Origin: CAYXLW01 sp964466055
GTDB taxonomy: Bacteria > Patescibacteriota > Gracilibacteria > GCA-2401425
Direction of reading: 5' to 3'
NCBI GenBank assembly: GCA_964466055.1
Contig: CAYXLW010000001.1
Span: forward strand, 299,284-363,283
Length of the DNA stretch: 64,000 bases
Within the stretch, counting starts at the first letter, position 1; each line of letters starts with the position of its first letter. Positions 7,325 to 15,730 of the stretch are shown piece after piece. The notes beneath the pieces are model-generated. The model searched no databases. It was not told the DNA's origin and was given only the letters and a program-made list of their open reading frames with translations. Both the position numbers and the translations under genes were made by a program.

Positions 7325-10300
7325 ATGTCAGTAGATGGAAAAAATTTATCAGAAAGAAAAGAAGTTCCTACTTCTATTGATCTTACATCAATAGATTTGC
7401 TAAAACCTGTTGATATAAAAAAACTACAAGATTATGCTAAAGCACGTGCAGTAGATATGATTAAAAATATGCAGGCGACGCCTGTTGCAGAAAAGAATAA
7501 AATTTTAAATTCTTTTTTAGAAGAATTTTGGTTAGCAATTCCAGAGAAGATAAAATTAGAATTAAATTTATATGGAGGAGAAACTAATGAAATAAAAAAA
7601 GCAGTAGAGGAAAAAATAAGATCATTTCTATTTGGGAATAAAAGTATTACTGAAAGTGAAGGTGGTGTAAAAAGAGATCTTACATTGGCTGAAATGCAAG
7701 ATATAGAAAATTTACTTGCAGAAATTCTTTTTGAGATATATGCAGCAGAAGCTCATAGACTTTCCTGTAAGACGTCTTCATTACATGGATCAACAGTATT
7801 AACGGATTCTAATTTTGATCCCTTGGTGCATTCTCCTCATGCAGGTGCAATAGCAGGACAAAAAGTTCTAACAAATTTTTTATATGGTGCAACAGCAGGG
7901 ACCAGTACTTATGGTATGCTGGCAGTGGGGGGGGTAGCGGCTGATCAATTTTCTAAAGCATTTGAAGGAACTATGCCAATGTCTGCTCAAATGGGAGTAA
8001 AATGGGGCGTTAGTGCTCTTTTAGCATGGGCTAATTCTCATATGGTTTTTAAAATAAAAACAGGGATACTTAATAGGGCTGTGTCACATAATATAGGATT
8101 TCTAAAAGCTCTTTTTTCTCATGGTCCCATTTCAAAAGAAGCATCTAAATTTAAAGAAAAAAAAGGGTTTATAGGTAAGTCGATGATTGCTGCATCTATA
8201 GTAGGAGCTTTTATATTTGTGTCGGGAAAAACATTTGTTTCATTATGGGATGGAGTTACAAATGGTGCAGCACTTGCTAATGTGGGCTTCGGACAAGCAG
8301 ATAATATGCGTCAACTAACAGATGGACCATTTAAAGAAATTAAAGACCGTCTAGAAAAAACACTTAAAGATGTAGAAACTCTTCCTAGTAAATATCAGGA
8401 GTCAACAAAAAGAGCTGCTCTAGAAGAAAGAGATAGAGAAAATAGTGAAGATCCAGTTTCAGGGAATACAGGGGTAAACCGTGTTTGGTGGTCTAGTGAT
8501 GTAATGTCTTTTGAAAATGCTGCTTCTTTAAATAAACTTGCGAATCAGGCTATGAATGGAGATCGTCTAGCGCAGAATCTTTTAATGCTTTTAAAAAATT
8601 CAGGGTTGGTAGGTAGTATAATAAAAAAAGCAGATTTTGATAATACTGGGAAGTTTATATTTGAAGCAGGTACAAGAGGAGATGGATCTATAGATCAAGA
8701 AATATTCAATATAGCTATTGCACATGTAAATATATTAAAAAGTGATTTGGCCAAAATTCAAGGGCTAATGGACAAGACAGATATAACTGGTGATCCTAAA
8801 GAAATTGAAAAATATGTGAATGAACAAATAGTCGATTATATGAATGGAAAAAGCAGAGAATTTAAAGAGAATATAGAAAAAGCAATTAGAGATCATTATG
8901 ATAAATACGATACATTGAAAATAGATAGAGCTAGTGCAATTGAATCAGATTCTAGGTATGACAAGGCGGATCGTACAAAATTAGAAAAACTTCAAATGGA
9001 AGTGCTTAATTGGGATACTAGTAAGATTAAGGTAACAGGTATGGAGTATAGGGATCCTATTAAAATGGTAGCAGAGGCAAAAAAAGGAGATGCGCCTCTT
9101 ACTGCTTGGCTTATAATAATATCCTTTTTTGTTGCTGGACTTTTACTTTCATGGACAGATATGTTTTTTATTAAAGGTCTAAGGCTTGCTAATTCTGCAG
9201 ATAAGGAAGAAATAGAAAAGAAACTAATTTATTTTAAAACATTTTATAAGCAAATTCCCTTAGCTCTTCAAAGATATCTTAATGAAGGACCTTTTAGTAA
9301 ACTTTATAAAAGTACAGATGTTTGTCTTCCTATTATACAAAAAGCTTTAGAAGCTAGAGTTGATGCATTAATAAAAGAAAAAAGCAAAGAAATTTCTCTT
9401 TGGAATCCAATTAAGGCTTTAAAAAATAAAAACTTTAAAAGTGGATATTTACCAAAATTTAAGGAAAAAATGACTCATACAAATATTGCAAGAGAACATA
9501 ATGAAAGAGTTCGAGGGTTGCAAGAATTTTTAAATAATAGAAAAAATATGCAAGATCTTCTTAAAGAGATAATGCCAGGTCTTATGAATTTAGATATTAA
9601 AGAAATAGGCGATAAACCAGAAAATTTATTGGATAGAATAACAACAGTAAATAATGATCAACTTAAAGAATCTGTAGATTCTGAGTATAGAGCAATGGAA
9701 GAAATAGGTAATGAAATTGCAAAAACAGGAAATGCGATTAAGCCACTTGAACCTAAAGACTTTGATAAAGTAGATTTTTATAAAAATAGAGAAATTATAA
9801 ATGGTCTTTCTTTGAAATTTGCAGAGTTACCTGCTTGTGTTCCAAGTAATAAAAAAATGCATGAGCATACGAAAAATATAATTGAAGTTTATACCGTAAG
9901 AGCAGAATTAACAGAATTGGCATGGGTAATGCATAATATTAAACCTGGTAGTATTAGTACTCTTTTAGAAGTTGAAAGAGTTAAAGAAAATGAATTTGAT
10001 CCTTTGTCTAAAAAATATATAGAAATATGTAGACAATCTTTCTATAGCGAAAATCAAGAACATTCGGCTAGAGGACTTACACTTATAGACATAAAGGAAG
10101 CAGAATTTAAAGAGCGAAAAGAACTGGGTGATATAGACGCACAAGTTAAAAATATTAGGGCTTCTTTATTAAAGGGTGGTGAGGCTAATGTTTTAAATTT
10201 AGGCACAATGTTGGAAAAAACAGATGTTGAAACTGCAAGGGAAACTTTAACTGCAGATAAAGAAATCTTATTAAAAATTGATTCACAACTAAAAATCCGA

Positions 10301-11188
10301 GAAGTAACAGAAGAAAATTATGTAGTATTGAATGGTATCAGATCAAAAATAAAAGAGAAGTTGGATGATTTTTCAGAATCATTTAACCTTTTAAAGGGTA
10401 AAGAGCAGGATATACATAATGCAGAAATTGCAAGACAAACAAGAGAAAGAAAGGAAAGAGCTCAGAGTAGAGAAGCACAAATAGAAGCTGAAAGAACTAA
10501 GTTATTAAATTGGTATAATAGTAGAAATATTCATAAAGAAAGTGGACAGAGAGATGAGGATACTTTAGAATATTTTGTTGAAGATGCTTTGATTATTCAC
10601 ATAGATCACTCTGATGAAGATTTTTATACTAAAAATCTTGGTAATATTGAAAAAGCATTAAAGCAAAAATTAGTTTTTATGGATCCTTCAGCTCCGTATA
10701 ATAGAGTATTTAAAGCAGAGGTAACATTGGCCTATGGAAAAGTATTTAGTGCATTAGTAGAAGACTGGGAATTATTAAATAAAGAGGTAGCAGATTCATC
10801 TGCTTCTAAAGAAAAGGTGGAATTGGTTGTAATGAAATCATTATCAGAAGGCATAGATGAAAAATCTTGGTGCTCAATTAGTAGTGCTATTGAAAATCCT
10901 AGTGTAATTTCTGGAGATGGAGAGAAAAGACAATTATTTTTTATTAAAAATATATTGAATATTGATCCTGTACCTTCAGATAGAGACGATAGAAACAAAA
11001 TATTAGGGAAGAGAAGTCTTCAAGTATATAAAACATTAGAAATTCTTCGTAGAAAAGTATATTTTAATGCTGAATTAAAAGCTAGAGTTGCTGAAATCCA
11101 CGCACTTTTTGTTAAAGAAGTAGAAAATTTATATGGAGGTAAATTTATTTCTAGTAAGGCTGTTCAATCTTTATTACAAGAGAAATAA
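7325..11188 (+). CDS. large membrane and coiled-coil protein of unknown function
   Basis: 1287 aa, not recognised. The N-terminal ~140 residues are helical and charged. Residues ~170-240 contain a glycine/alanine-rich, weakly hydrophobic stretch. Two clear membrane segments lie near 286-310 (IAASIVGAFIFVSG) and 594-620 (LIIISFFVAGLLLSW), leaving a ~280-residue loop between them. The remaining ~670 residues are charged helix, likely coiled coil. No cleavable signal peptide is seen. A run of eight G bases at 7927-7934 lies in codons for Val-Gly-Gly. It is the last gene of the three-gene orphan block and is followed by a clear terminator. It may be a membrane partner of the upstream genes; that is inference from position and shared novelty only. 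Confidence 0.65.
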   Translation: MSVDGKNLSERKEVPTSIDLTSIDLLKPVDIKKLQDYAKARAVDMIKNMQATPVAEKNKILNSFLEEFWLAIPEKIKLELNLYGGETNEIKKAVEEKIRSFLFGNKSITESEGGVKRDLTLAEMQDIENLLAEILFEIYAAEAHRLSCKTSSLHGSTVLTDSNFDPLVHSPHAGAIAGQKVLTNFLYGATAGTSTYGMLAVGGVAADQFSKAFEGTMPMSAQMGVKWGVSALLAWANSHMVFKIKTGILNRAVSHNIGFLKALFSHGPISKEASKFKEKKGFIGKSMIAASIVGAFIFVSGKTFVSLWDGVTNGAALANVGFGQADNMRQLTDGPFKEIKDRLEKTLKDVETLPSKYQESTKRAALEERDRENSEDPVSGNTGVNRVWWSSDVMSFENAASLNKLANQAMNGDRLAQNLLMLLKNSGLVGSIIKKADFDNTGKFIFEAGTRGDGSIDQEIFNIAIAHVNILKSDLAKIQGLMDKTDITGDPKEIEKYVNEQIVDYMNGKSREFKENIEKAIRDHYDKYDTLKIDRASAIESDSRYDKADRTKLEKLQMEVLNWDTSKIKVTGMEYRDPIKMVAEAKKGDAPLTAWLIIISFFVAGLLLSWTDMFFIKGLRLANSADKEEIEKKLIYFKTFYKQIPLALQRYLNEGPFSKLYKSTDVCLPIIQKALEARVDALIKEKSKEISLWNPIKALKNKNFKSGYLPKFKEKMTHTNIAREHNERVRGLQEFLNNRKNMQDLLKEIMPGLMNLDIKEIGDKPENLLDRITTVNNDQLKESVDSEYRAMEEIGNEIAKTGNAIKPLEPKDFDKVDFYKNREIINGLSLKFAELPACVPSNKKMHEHTKNIIEVYTVRAELTELAWVMHNIKPGSISTLLEVERVKENEFDPLSKKYIEICRQSFYSENQEHSARGLTLIDIKEAEFKERKELGDIDAQVKNIRASLLKGGEANVLNLGTMLEKTDVETARETLTADKEILLKIDSQLKIREVTEENYVVLNGIRSKIKEKLDDFSESFNLLKGKEQDIHNAEIARQTRERKERAQSREAQIEAERTKLLNWYNSRNIHKESGQRDEDTLEYFVEDALIIHIDHSDEDFYTKNLGNIEKALKQKLVFMDPSAPYNRVFKAEVTLAYGKVFSALVEDWELLNKEVADSSASKEKVELVVMKSLSEGIDEKSWCSISSAIENPSVISGDGEKRQLFFIKNILNIDPVPSDRDDRNKILGKRSLQVYKTLEILRRKVYFNAELKARVAEIHALFVKEVENLYGGKFISSKAVQSLLQEK
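7927..7934 (+). repeat. G8 homopolymer in coding sequence
   Basis: Eight consecutive G bases about 200 codons into the 1287-aa gene. Slippage here would frameshift the gene before both membrane segments. Confidence 0.85.
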
Positions 11189-11218
11189 TCAAATTAAAAA
11201 CCAAATTGTTATTAAAAT

Positions 11219-11252
11219 AAAACCTCTGTAATTCTTATCAGAGGTTTTTTTG
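11219..11252 (+). terminator. Rho-independent terminator
   Basis: AAACCTCTG (11220-11228) pairs with CAGAGGTTT, followed by a run of seven T (11245-11251). It ends the orphan block. Confidence 0.85.
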
Positions 11253-11260
11253 TAATTTAA

Positions 11261-11290
11261 TTGTCACTTAAGTTTATTTTTTACTATACT
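11261..11290 (+). promoter_or_regulatory. sigma70-type promoter
   Basis: TTGTCA (11261-11266), 18-nt spacer, TATACT (11285-11290). The predicted start near 11297 excludes a TTG start at 11292 and supports ATG 11316. Confidence 0.6.
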
Positions 11291-11315
11291 GTTGGTGTAT
11301 CTTTTTATTTATAGA

Positions 11316-11534
11316 ATGTTCTCACAAATCTTTTTTATCGTTGTAACATTATTCTCTTTTATTTTTCTTGCTTTAGTTGTAGTGAAAATAAAAGGAGTTA
11401 ATGAAAGATACAAATTGCCAAAGAAGGCGTCTTTAAATTTTAAAAGTAAGCTCTTTAGTAAAAGGTATGTCATTTTACTTTATCTGATAGTATTAATAAT
11501 TTTTACATTTATATCCTCTATTATTATATTTTAA
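11316..11534 (+). CDS. small two-span membrane protein
   Basis: 72 aa from ATG 11316, chosen because the promoter's start site lies downstream of the upstream TTG. Two hydrophobic segments (about residues 2-24 and 48-71) flank a basic loop rich in Lys and Arg. No known family is recognised. It lies 13 nt upstream of guaA and probably shares its transcript, but nothing in the sequence links it to purine synthesis. Confidence 0.6.
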   Translation: MFSQIFFIVVTLFSFIFLALVVVKIKGVNERYKLPKKASLNFKSKLFSKRYVILLYLIVLIIFTFISSIIIF

Positions 11535-11547
11535 TAAAAAAAAGTAC

Positions 11548-13338
11548 ATGATTGCGATTCTCGATTTCGGAGGTCAGTATGCTCATTTAATAGCAACACG
11601 AATACGTTCTCATGGTGTTTTTACAGAGATATTTGATGCAGACACAGATTCCTCTTTATTAAAAAATGCAAAAGGAATTGTTTTATCAGGAGGACCTCAA
11701 AGTGTATTTGATCCGGCTTCTCCACAAGTAGATAGGGGAGTTTATGAATTACAAATACCAATACTTGCAATTTGTTATGGTCATCATGTTATTAGTCAAG
11801 ATTTAGGAGGCAAAGTGGTTCCAGGTACAAAGCCTGAATATGGTCCAGCTATATTAGAAGTTAAAAACTTGAATTCTCCAATTTTTAAGGGTGTTTCACA
11901 AACTACAAAAGTATGGATGAGCCATAATGATGAAACAGAAGATTTGCCTGAAAATTTTGAAATAATAGCTTCAACAAGTAGCTGTGAAATAGCAGCAATG
12001 CAAAATCTTAACGAAAATATTTATACTGTTCAATTTCATCCTGAAGTTGTTCATACAAAAGAGGGGAATACAATTATTGGTAATTTTATTGATATATGTG
12101 GACAAAGAAATTCTTGGGAGTTAGGGAATTTTATTGAAGAAGAGTGTAATAAAATCCGAAAACAAGTAGGAAATAATAAGGTTTTTCTTATGGTTTCAGG
12201 AGGAGTTGATTCAACAGTTGCTTTTGCACTTCTTGAAAAGGCATTAGGAAAAGAAAAGGTTTTTGGGATGTTTGTAGATACTGGTCTTTTACGTTTAAAT
12301 GAAAGAGGGTATGTTGAGGAATCTATAAAAAATGCTGGATTTGATAATCTTCATACAGAAGATGCTTCAGAATTATTTTTGAATAATCTTAAAAATGTTG
12401 CAGAGCCTGAAAAAAAACGAAAAATAATAGGAGATACATTCTTAGAAGTTCAAAGAAAAGTGGTAAAAGATTTCAATTTAAATCCAAATGAATGGTTATT
12501 AGGGCAGGGGACTATTTATCCAGATACTATTGAATCGGGCGGTACAAAGAATGCTGATACTATAAAAACTCATCATAACCGTGTTCCTGAAATTCAGAAA
12601 ATGATTGATGAAGGTAAAATTATAGAGCCATTGAAAGATTTATATAAAGATGAAGTTAGAGAGGTTGGAAGAAAATTAGGTCTTCCTAATGAAATGGTAG
12701 ATCGTCATCCATTTCCAGGTCCTGGTCTTGGAGTTAGGATTTTATGTAGTGACGAAAAAGAAATTACGAATTACGAATTACGAATTACGAATTATAATTA
12801 TAAAGTTCAGGTTTTACCTGTAAAATCTGTAGGAGTACAAGGAGATGGGAGAACATATCGTCATCCTGCTGTTATATGTTTAGGAGAAAATAAAATAGAT
12901 TGGAATGATATTGAAACTGAGTCAGTTAAGATTACAAATGGATCAAAAGAGGTGAATCGAGTAGTTTTATGTCTTTCTCACAGATATCCAATTAAACTGA
13001 AATTAGAAAAAGCATTTCTTACATGTGATAGAATCTATAAACTTCAGAAGGCTGATTCTATTGCTCAAAAAATGATTCATTATTGGGAGTCAAAATCCAA
13101 TCCTGAACAAAAAGTATGGCAGTTTCCAATTGTTTTACTTCCATTAGTAAACGAAAAAGGTGAAGAATGTATTGTTCTTCGTCCTATATTCTCACAAGAA
13201 GCAATGACTGCTGAATTTGCAAGATTGCCTCAAGAATTACTCGAAAAGATGACAGAAAAAATTTTAGAAATAGAAGGAATTGGAGCTGTATTTTATGATG
13301 TTACTCATAAACCACCAGCAACTATTGAGTGGGAGTAA
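11548..13338 (+). CDS. guaA: GMP synthase (glutamine-hydrolysing)
   Basis: Converts XMP, glutamine and ATP to GMP. 596 aa. The class I amidotransferase domain (1-190) has Cys76 in AICYGHH and the His164/Glu166 pair in VQFHPEV. The ATP-pyrophosphatase domain carries the PP-loop SGGVDS (~212-217), followed by GQGTIYPDTIES and the dimerisation domain with RHPFPGPGLGVRI; the protein ends in the expected PPATIEWE. It is longer than the usual ~515-525 aa, partly because of a 15-residue insert after GVRILCSDEKE. That insert reads EITNYELRITNY and is encoded by tandem AATTACG heptamers (12762-12796), so it looks like an inserted repeat that stays in frame. Active-site motifs are intact. It is followed by a terminator. 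Its upstream partner is a small membrane protein; no guaB is nearby. Confidence 0.97.
   Translation: MIAILDFGGQYAHLIATRIRSHGVFTEIFDADTDSSLLKNAKGIVLSGGPQSVFDPASPQVDRGVYELQIPILAICYGHHVISQDLGGKVVPGTKPEYGPAILEVKNLNSPIFKGVSQTTKVWMSHNDETEDLPENFEIIASTSSCEIAAMQNLNENIYTVQFHPEVVHTKEGNTIIGNFIDICGQRNSWELGNFIEEECNKIRKQVGNNKVFLMVSGGVDSTVAFALLEKALGKEKVFGMFVDTGLLRLNERGYVEESIKNAGFDNLHTEDASELFLNNLKNVAEPEKKRKIIGDTFLEVQRKVVKDFNLNPNEWLLGQGTIYPDTIESGGTKNADTIKTHHNRVPEIQKMIDEGKIIEPLKDLYKDEVREVGRKLGLPNEMVDRHPFPGPGLGVRILCSDEKEITNYELRITNYNYKVQVLPVKSVGVQGDGRTYRHPAVICLGENKIDWNDIETESVKITNGSKEVNRVVLCLSHRYPIKLKLEKAFLTCDRIYKLQKADSIAQKMIHYWESKSNPEQKVWQFPIVLLPLVNEKGEECIVLRPIFSQEAMTAEFARLPQELLEKMTEKILEIEGIGAVFYDVTHKPPATIEWE
12762..12796 (+). 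repeat. heptamer tandem array AATTACG x4 inside guaA
   Basis: Four perfect copies of AATTACG (12762-12789) and one degenerate copy AATTATA. Because 7 is not a multiple of 3, the array encodes shifting residues (ITNYELRITNY) rather than a simple repeat, yet the frame is kept. Confidence 0.92.
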
Positions 13339-13341
13339 ATC

Positions 13342-13376
13342 AATGGTCAATGAGGAATGAACAATGAAGAATATTG
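13342..13376 (+). repeat. degenerate heptamer array downstream of guaA
   Basis: Five consecutive heptamers: AATGGTC, AATGAGG, AATGAAC, AATGAAG, AATATTG. The same period and AATGANN core recur at 33020, 49499 and 51603. Confidence 0.75.
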
Positions 13377-13387
13377 TTATAACAAAA

Positions 13388-13429
13388 AAATAGGAGAGAG
13401 TTTGAATTTTCTCCTATTAATATTTTTTT
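13388..13429 (+). terminator. guaA terminator
   Basis: AATAGGAG (13389-13396) pairs with CTCCTATT (13411-13418), followed by AATATTTTTTT. Confidence 0.8.
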
Positions 13430-13444
13430 GGAATAACTGTTTTT

Positions 13445-13813
13445 TTATCTAGTTCTATATACAGGTGTTTTTACTTCGAAAGTTCCAGAACTTTTTACAA
13501 TTTTTCCACGTCTATTAACATCAATAACAGAAAAATGACAACTATAAGTTGTATCCCATAAGAGAGAATAGAGAGTCACTAGATTATTTCTAGATGTCTT
13601 TGACATTGTAGGCATATATTCATCATACATAGCATCACATACAGCAAAAAATCTCTCGTTGCTTTTTAGCTCATATGATGAAGAAAAATCTAAATCATGC
13701 TCATAAAATTCAACATTATATTTAAAATTACCACGAGGCTCTACTGCATATCCTTGTGCAGTTAAAACGAATCCTATAATAAATATAAATAACGTGTAAA
13801 GAAATTTTTTCAT
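13445..13813 (-). CDS. small secreted protein, unknown function
   Basis: 122 aa from ATG at 13813. A promoter with -35 TTGACA at 13858-13863 starts transcription near 13829, which excludes the upstream Met at 13837. Residues 1-22 (MKKFLYTLFIFIIGFVLTAQ) form a signal peptide with likely cleavage near GYA. The mature part, about 95 aa, is polar and beta-like with two cysteines (FAVCDA, YSCHFSV) that could form a disulfide after export. No family recognised. It has its own promoter and ends 15 nt from the guaA terminator hairpin. Confidence 0.7.
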   Translation of the reverse strand: MKKFLYTLFIFIIGFVLTAQGYAVEPRGNFKYNVEFYEHDLDFSSSYELKSNERFFAVCDAMYDEYMPTMSKTSRNNLVTLYSLLWDTTYSCHFSVIDVNRRGKIVKSSGTFEVKTPVYRTR

Positions 13814-13835
13814 AGTCTTAAAATTAATAGACCTC

Positions 13836-13863
13836 ACTTTACATATTTAATAAATATTGTCAA
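13836..13863 (-). promoter_or_regulatory. promoter of the small secreted protein
   Basis: Minus strand: consensus TTGACA (13858-13863), 16-nt spacer, TAAAGT (13836-13841). The leader to ATG 13813 is about 16 nt. Confidence 0.7.
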
Positions 13864-13869
13864 GCCACT

Positions 13870-14775
13870 CTAGTCGTTAGCTTCAATTTTTATCCCAAGT
13901 TTTTCCGAAGTTCTTTTTCCTGTAGCACTTATAGCCAAGCCACCTCTAGCAGTTTCACGTATTTTTGTGGACATAAGATTCCCAATATTTTTTAAAGCCT
14001 CTACAACTTCATCAAAAGGAACATAACTTTCAATGCCGATAATTGCTAAATCTGAAGCAATAAGTGCATATTGTGAACCAAAAGCATTTCGTTTAATACA
14101 AGGGACTTCTACCATTCCACCAATTGGATCACAAGCAAGACCTAGCATATTTTTTAATGATAAAGCTGCAGCATGAAGACATTGATCAGGAGAACCTCCT
14201 CTCATATGTGTTAGTGCTGCTGCTGCCATTGCAGAAGCTGCTCCTATTTCTGCTTGGCATCCTCCTTTTGCTCCAGAAAGAGTTGCGTTTTGTGCGATTA
14301 CTGAACCAATACCTGAAGCAACCAAAAATCCTTCAACTAAAGTTTCTTCATCAAATCCGAACTGTTCTTGAGTTGCAAAAAGTACCGCAGGTAATACTCC
14401 AGATGCTCCTGCTGTTGGACATGCTACAATACACCCCATACATGCATTATTCTCATTATTCGCAATAGCATACATAGAAGCTTTTATAGCAGTTTCACTC
14501 ATTGTCATATCAGAAAAACCATTCTTTTTTAAGAATTTTTTCATAGTTATAGCATTTTTCCCTGCCATTTTTCCCATTGTAACTCTTTCTTTCTCAAGTC
14601 CTCTATCAATAGAATTTTTCATAACTTTTAATCTAGACTTCAGTATTTTCTTAATTTCATTTTCAGTTTTATTGGTAAGGTTTGTTTCTTTTCTTAAACA
14701 TACTTCAGAAAGGGTGATATTTTCTTCTTTAGCAACACTTAGCATTTCTTTAGATGTATGGAAAATATATTTCAT
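13870..14775 (-). CDS. sdaAA: L-serine dehydratase, iron-sulfur-dependent, alpha subunit
   Basis: Catalytic subunit of the [4Fe-4S] enzyme that deaminates L-serine to pyruvate and ammonia. 301 aa, normal for the separate alpha subunit. Motifs are CMGCIVACPTAGASGVLP (Cys112, Cys115, Cys119), GAKGGCQAEIGAA (Cys173) and CDPIGGMVEVPC (Cys215, Cys226), followed by KRN. These include the cluster-ligand cysteines of the family. The beta subunit gene lies 154 nt upstream on the same strand, so the two are probably co-transcribed even though the gap is wide for this window. No Shine-Dalgarno before ATG 14775. Confidence 0.96.
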   Translation of the reverse strand: MKYIFHTSKEMLSVAKEENITLSEVCLRKETNLTNKTENEIKKILKSRLKVMKNSIDRGLEKERVTMGKMAGKNAITMKKFLKKNGFSDMTMSETAIKASMYAIANNENNACMGCIVACPTAGASGVLPAVLFATQEQFGFDEETLVEGFLVASGIGSVIAQNATLSGAKGGCQAEIGAASAMAAAALTHMRGGSPDQCLHAAALSLKNMLGLACDPIGGMVEVPCIKRNAFGSQYALIASDLAIIGIESYVPFDEVVEALKNIGNLMSTKIRETARGGLAISATGKRTSEKLGIKIEAND

Positions 14776-14929
14776 GAGTTTATTTTGTTAGGATGTAGAG
14801 TATGAAGGACATCATTAAAACAGATTTTAGTCTTTATGAACTCAGGGATTAGAGTAAATTTCTACTTTTTTTAATTATTAATTATTTTACTTTCAATTCT
14901 AAATTCCGGCAATTAATCAATAAATTCTA

Positions 14930-15604
14930 TTATATATTTGTTTCAAAAATAGAATGTATATGAGAATTGTCTTCTTTTATTTTCTTCAATGTTTCATAAG
15001 GAATTTTTTCATCAGTTTCAATTGTTGTCATTGCTTCTCCATTTTTTTTAATTCTTACTGAATGAACAGATACTATATTGTTATTTTTTGTACTAAGAGA
15101 TGAAATTAATTTATTTAAACCCTCCTTAGAATCTTTATGCATAATAATAATAATAAAAGTACTTCCCATTGAGTCTTTTATGTTGACTTCGAAATCATTT
15201 ATTTCTGTTATTTTTATAGCTCCTCCTCCAATAGATGATCCTGTTACAGAAAACGAATCTCCATTCCTGTGCATCACTATTTTAGCTGTATTTGGATGGA
15301 ATCCTATGCCTAAAGAGCAAGGTATGAATTTAAACTCCATTTTTTTCTCTTTTGCTTTTTCAAATGAGTTTTTAATATTTTCATCACTTGGAGCCATAGA
15401 AAGTAATCCAGCCACTATTGCTCTATCTGTTGCATGCCCTTTATATACAGTTCCAAATGAACCATGAAGGTATATTTCTACTTTTTTAGGTCTCTCTCCC
15501 AAAAATGCACGAGCAAATTGTCCTAACTTTAAAGCTCCGGCTGTATGACTGCTTGATGGTCCTACCATTACGGGTCCTGAAATTTCTAAAAGAGATGAAA
15601 TCAT
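14930..15604 (-). CDS. sdaAB: L-serine dehydratase, iron-sulfur-dependent, beta subunit
   Basis: 224 aa. The N-terminal half carries GPVMVGPSSSHTAGALKLG (~10-28), the signature of the serine dehydratase beta chain. Residues ~148-220 have the predicted beta-alpha-beta pattern of an ACT regulatory domain, known in this family for serine binding or dimerisation. It precedes the alpha-subunit gene, the usual order in Firmicutes-type two-gene systems. A clear promoter lies upstream and the gene is divergent from the transporter-like gene at 15731. Confidence 0.95.
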   Translation of the reverse strand: MISSLLEISGPVMVGPSSSHTAGALKLGQFARAFLGERPKKVEIYLHGSFGTVYKGHATDRAIVAGLLSMAPSDENIKNSFEKAKEKKMEFKFIPCSLGIGFHPNTAKIVMHRNGDSFSVTGSSIGGGAIKITEINDFEVNIKDSMGSTFIIIIMHKDSKEGLNKLISSLSTKNNNIVSVHSVRIKKNGEAMTTIETDEKIPYETLKKIKEDNSHIHSIFETNI

Positions 15605-15627
15605 TTTGTCTGGATTATTTTGCTTTA

Positions 15628-15656
15628 AATATATGAGTTTATGTGAACTTTTTCAA
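15628..15656 (-). promoter_or_regulatory. sdaAB promoter
   Basis: Minus strand: TTGAAA (15651-15656), 17-nt spacer, TATATT (15628-15633). The leader is about 17 nt. Confidence 0.7.
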
Positions 15657-15699
15657 GTGAAGTTTTGTAAATTACATCCTTCCTTTTTACAGAATTTTT

Positions 15700-15708
15700 T
15701 GCTATAAT
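15700..15708 (+). promoter_or_regulatory. extended -10 promoter
   Basis: TGC-TATAAT at 15700-15708 (extended -10), 22 nt before ATG 15731. The -35 region is weak. Confidence 0.55.
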
Positions 15709-15730
15709 GTAGGGAAAATAAACACCAAAA

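Noticed and set aside
11292..11315. TTG start for the small membrane protein
   Set aside because: The promoter's predicted transcription start is downstream of it.
13814..13837. Upstream Met of the small secreted protein
   Set aside because: It overlaps the -10 box; starting at 13813 gives a clean signal peptide.
14124..14468. 114-aa plus-strand ORF inside sdaAA
   Set aside because: Shadow frame of a well-conserved gene.
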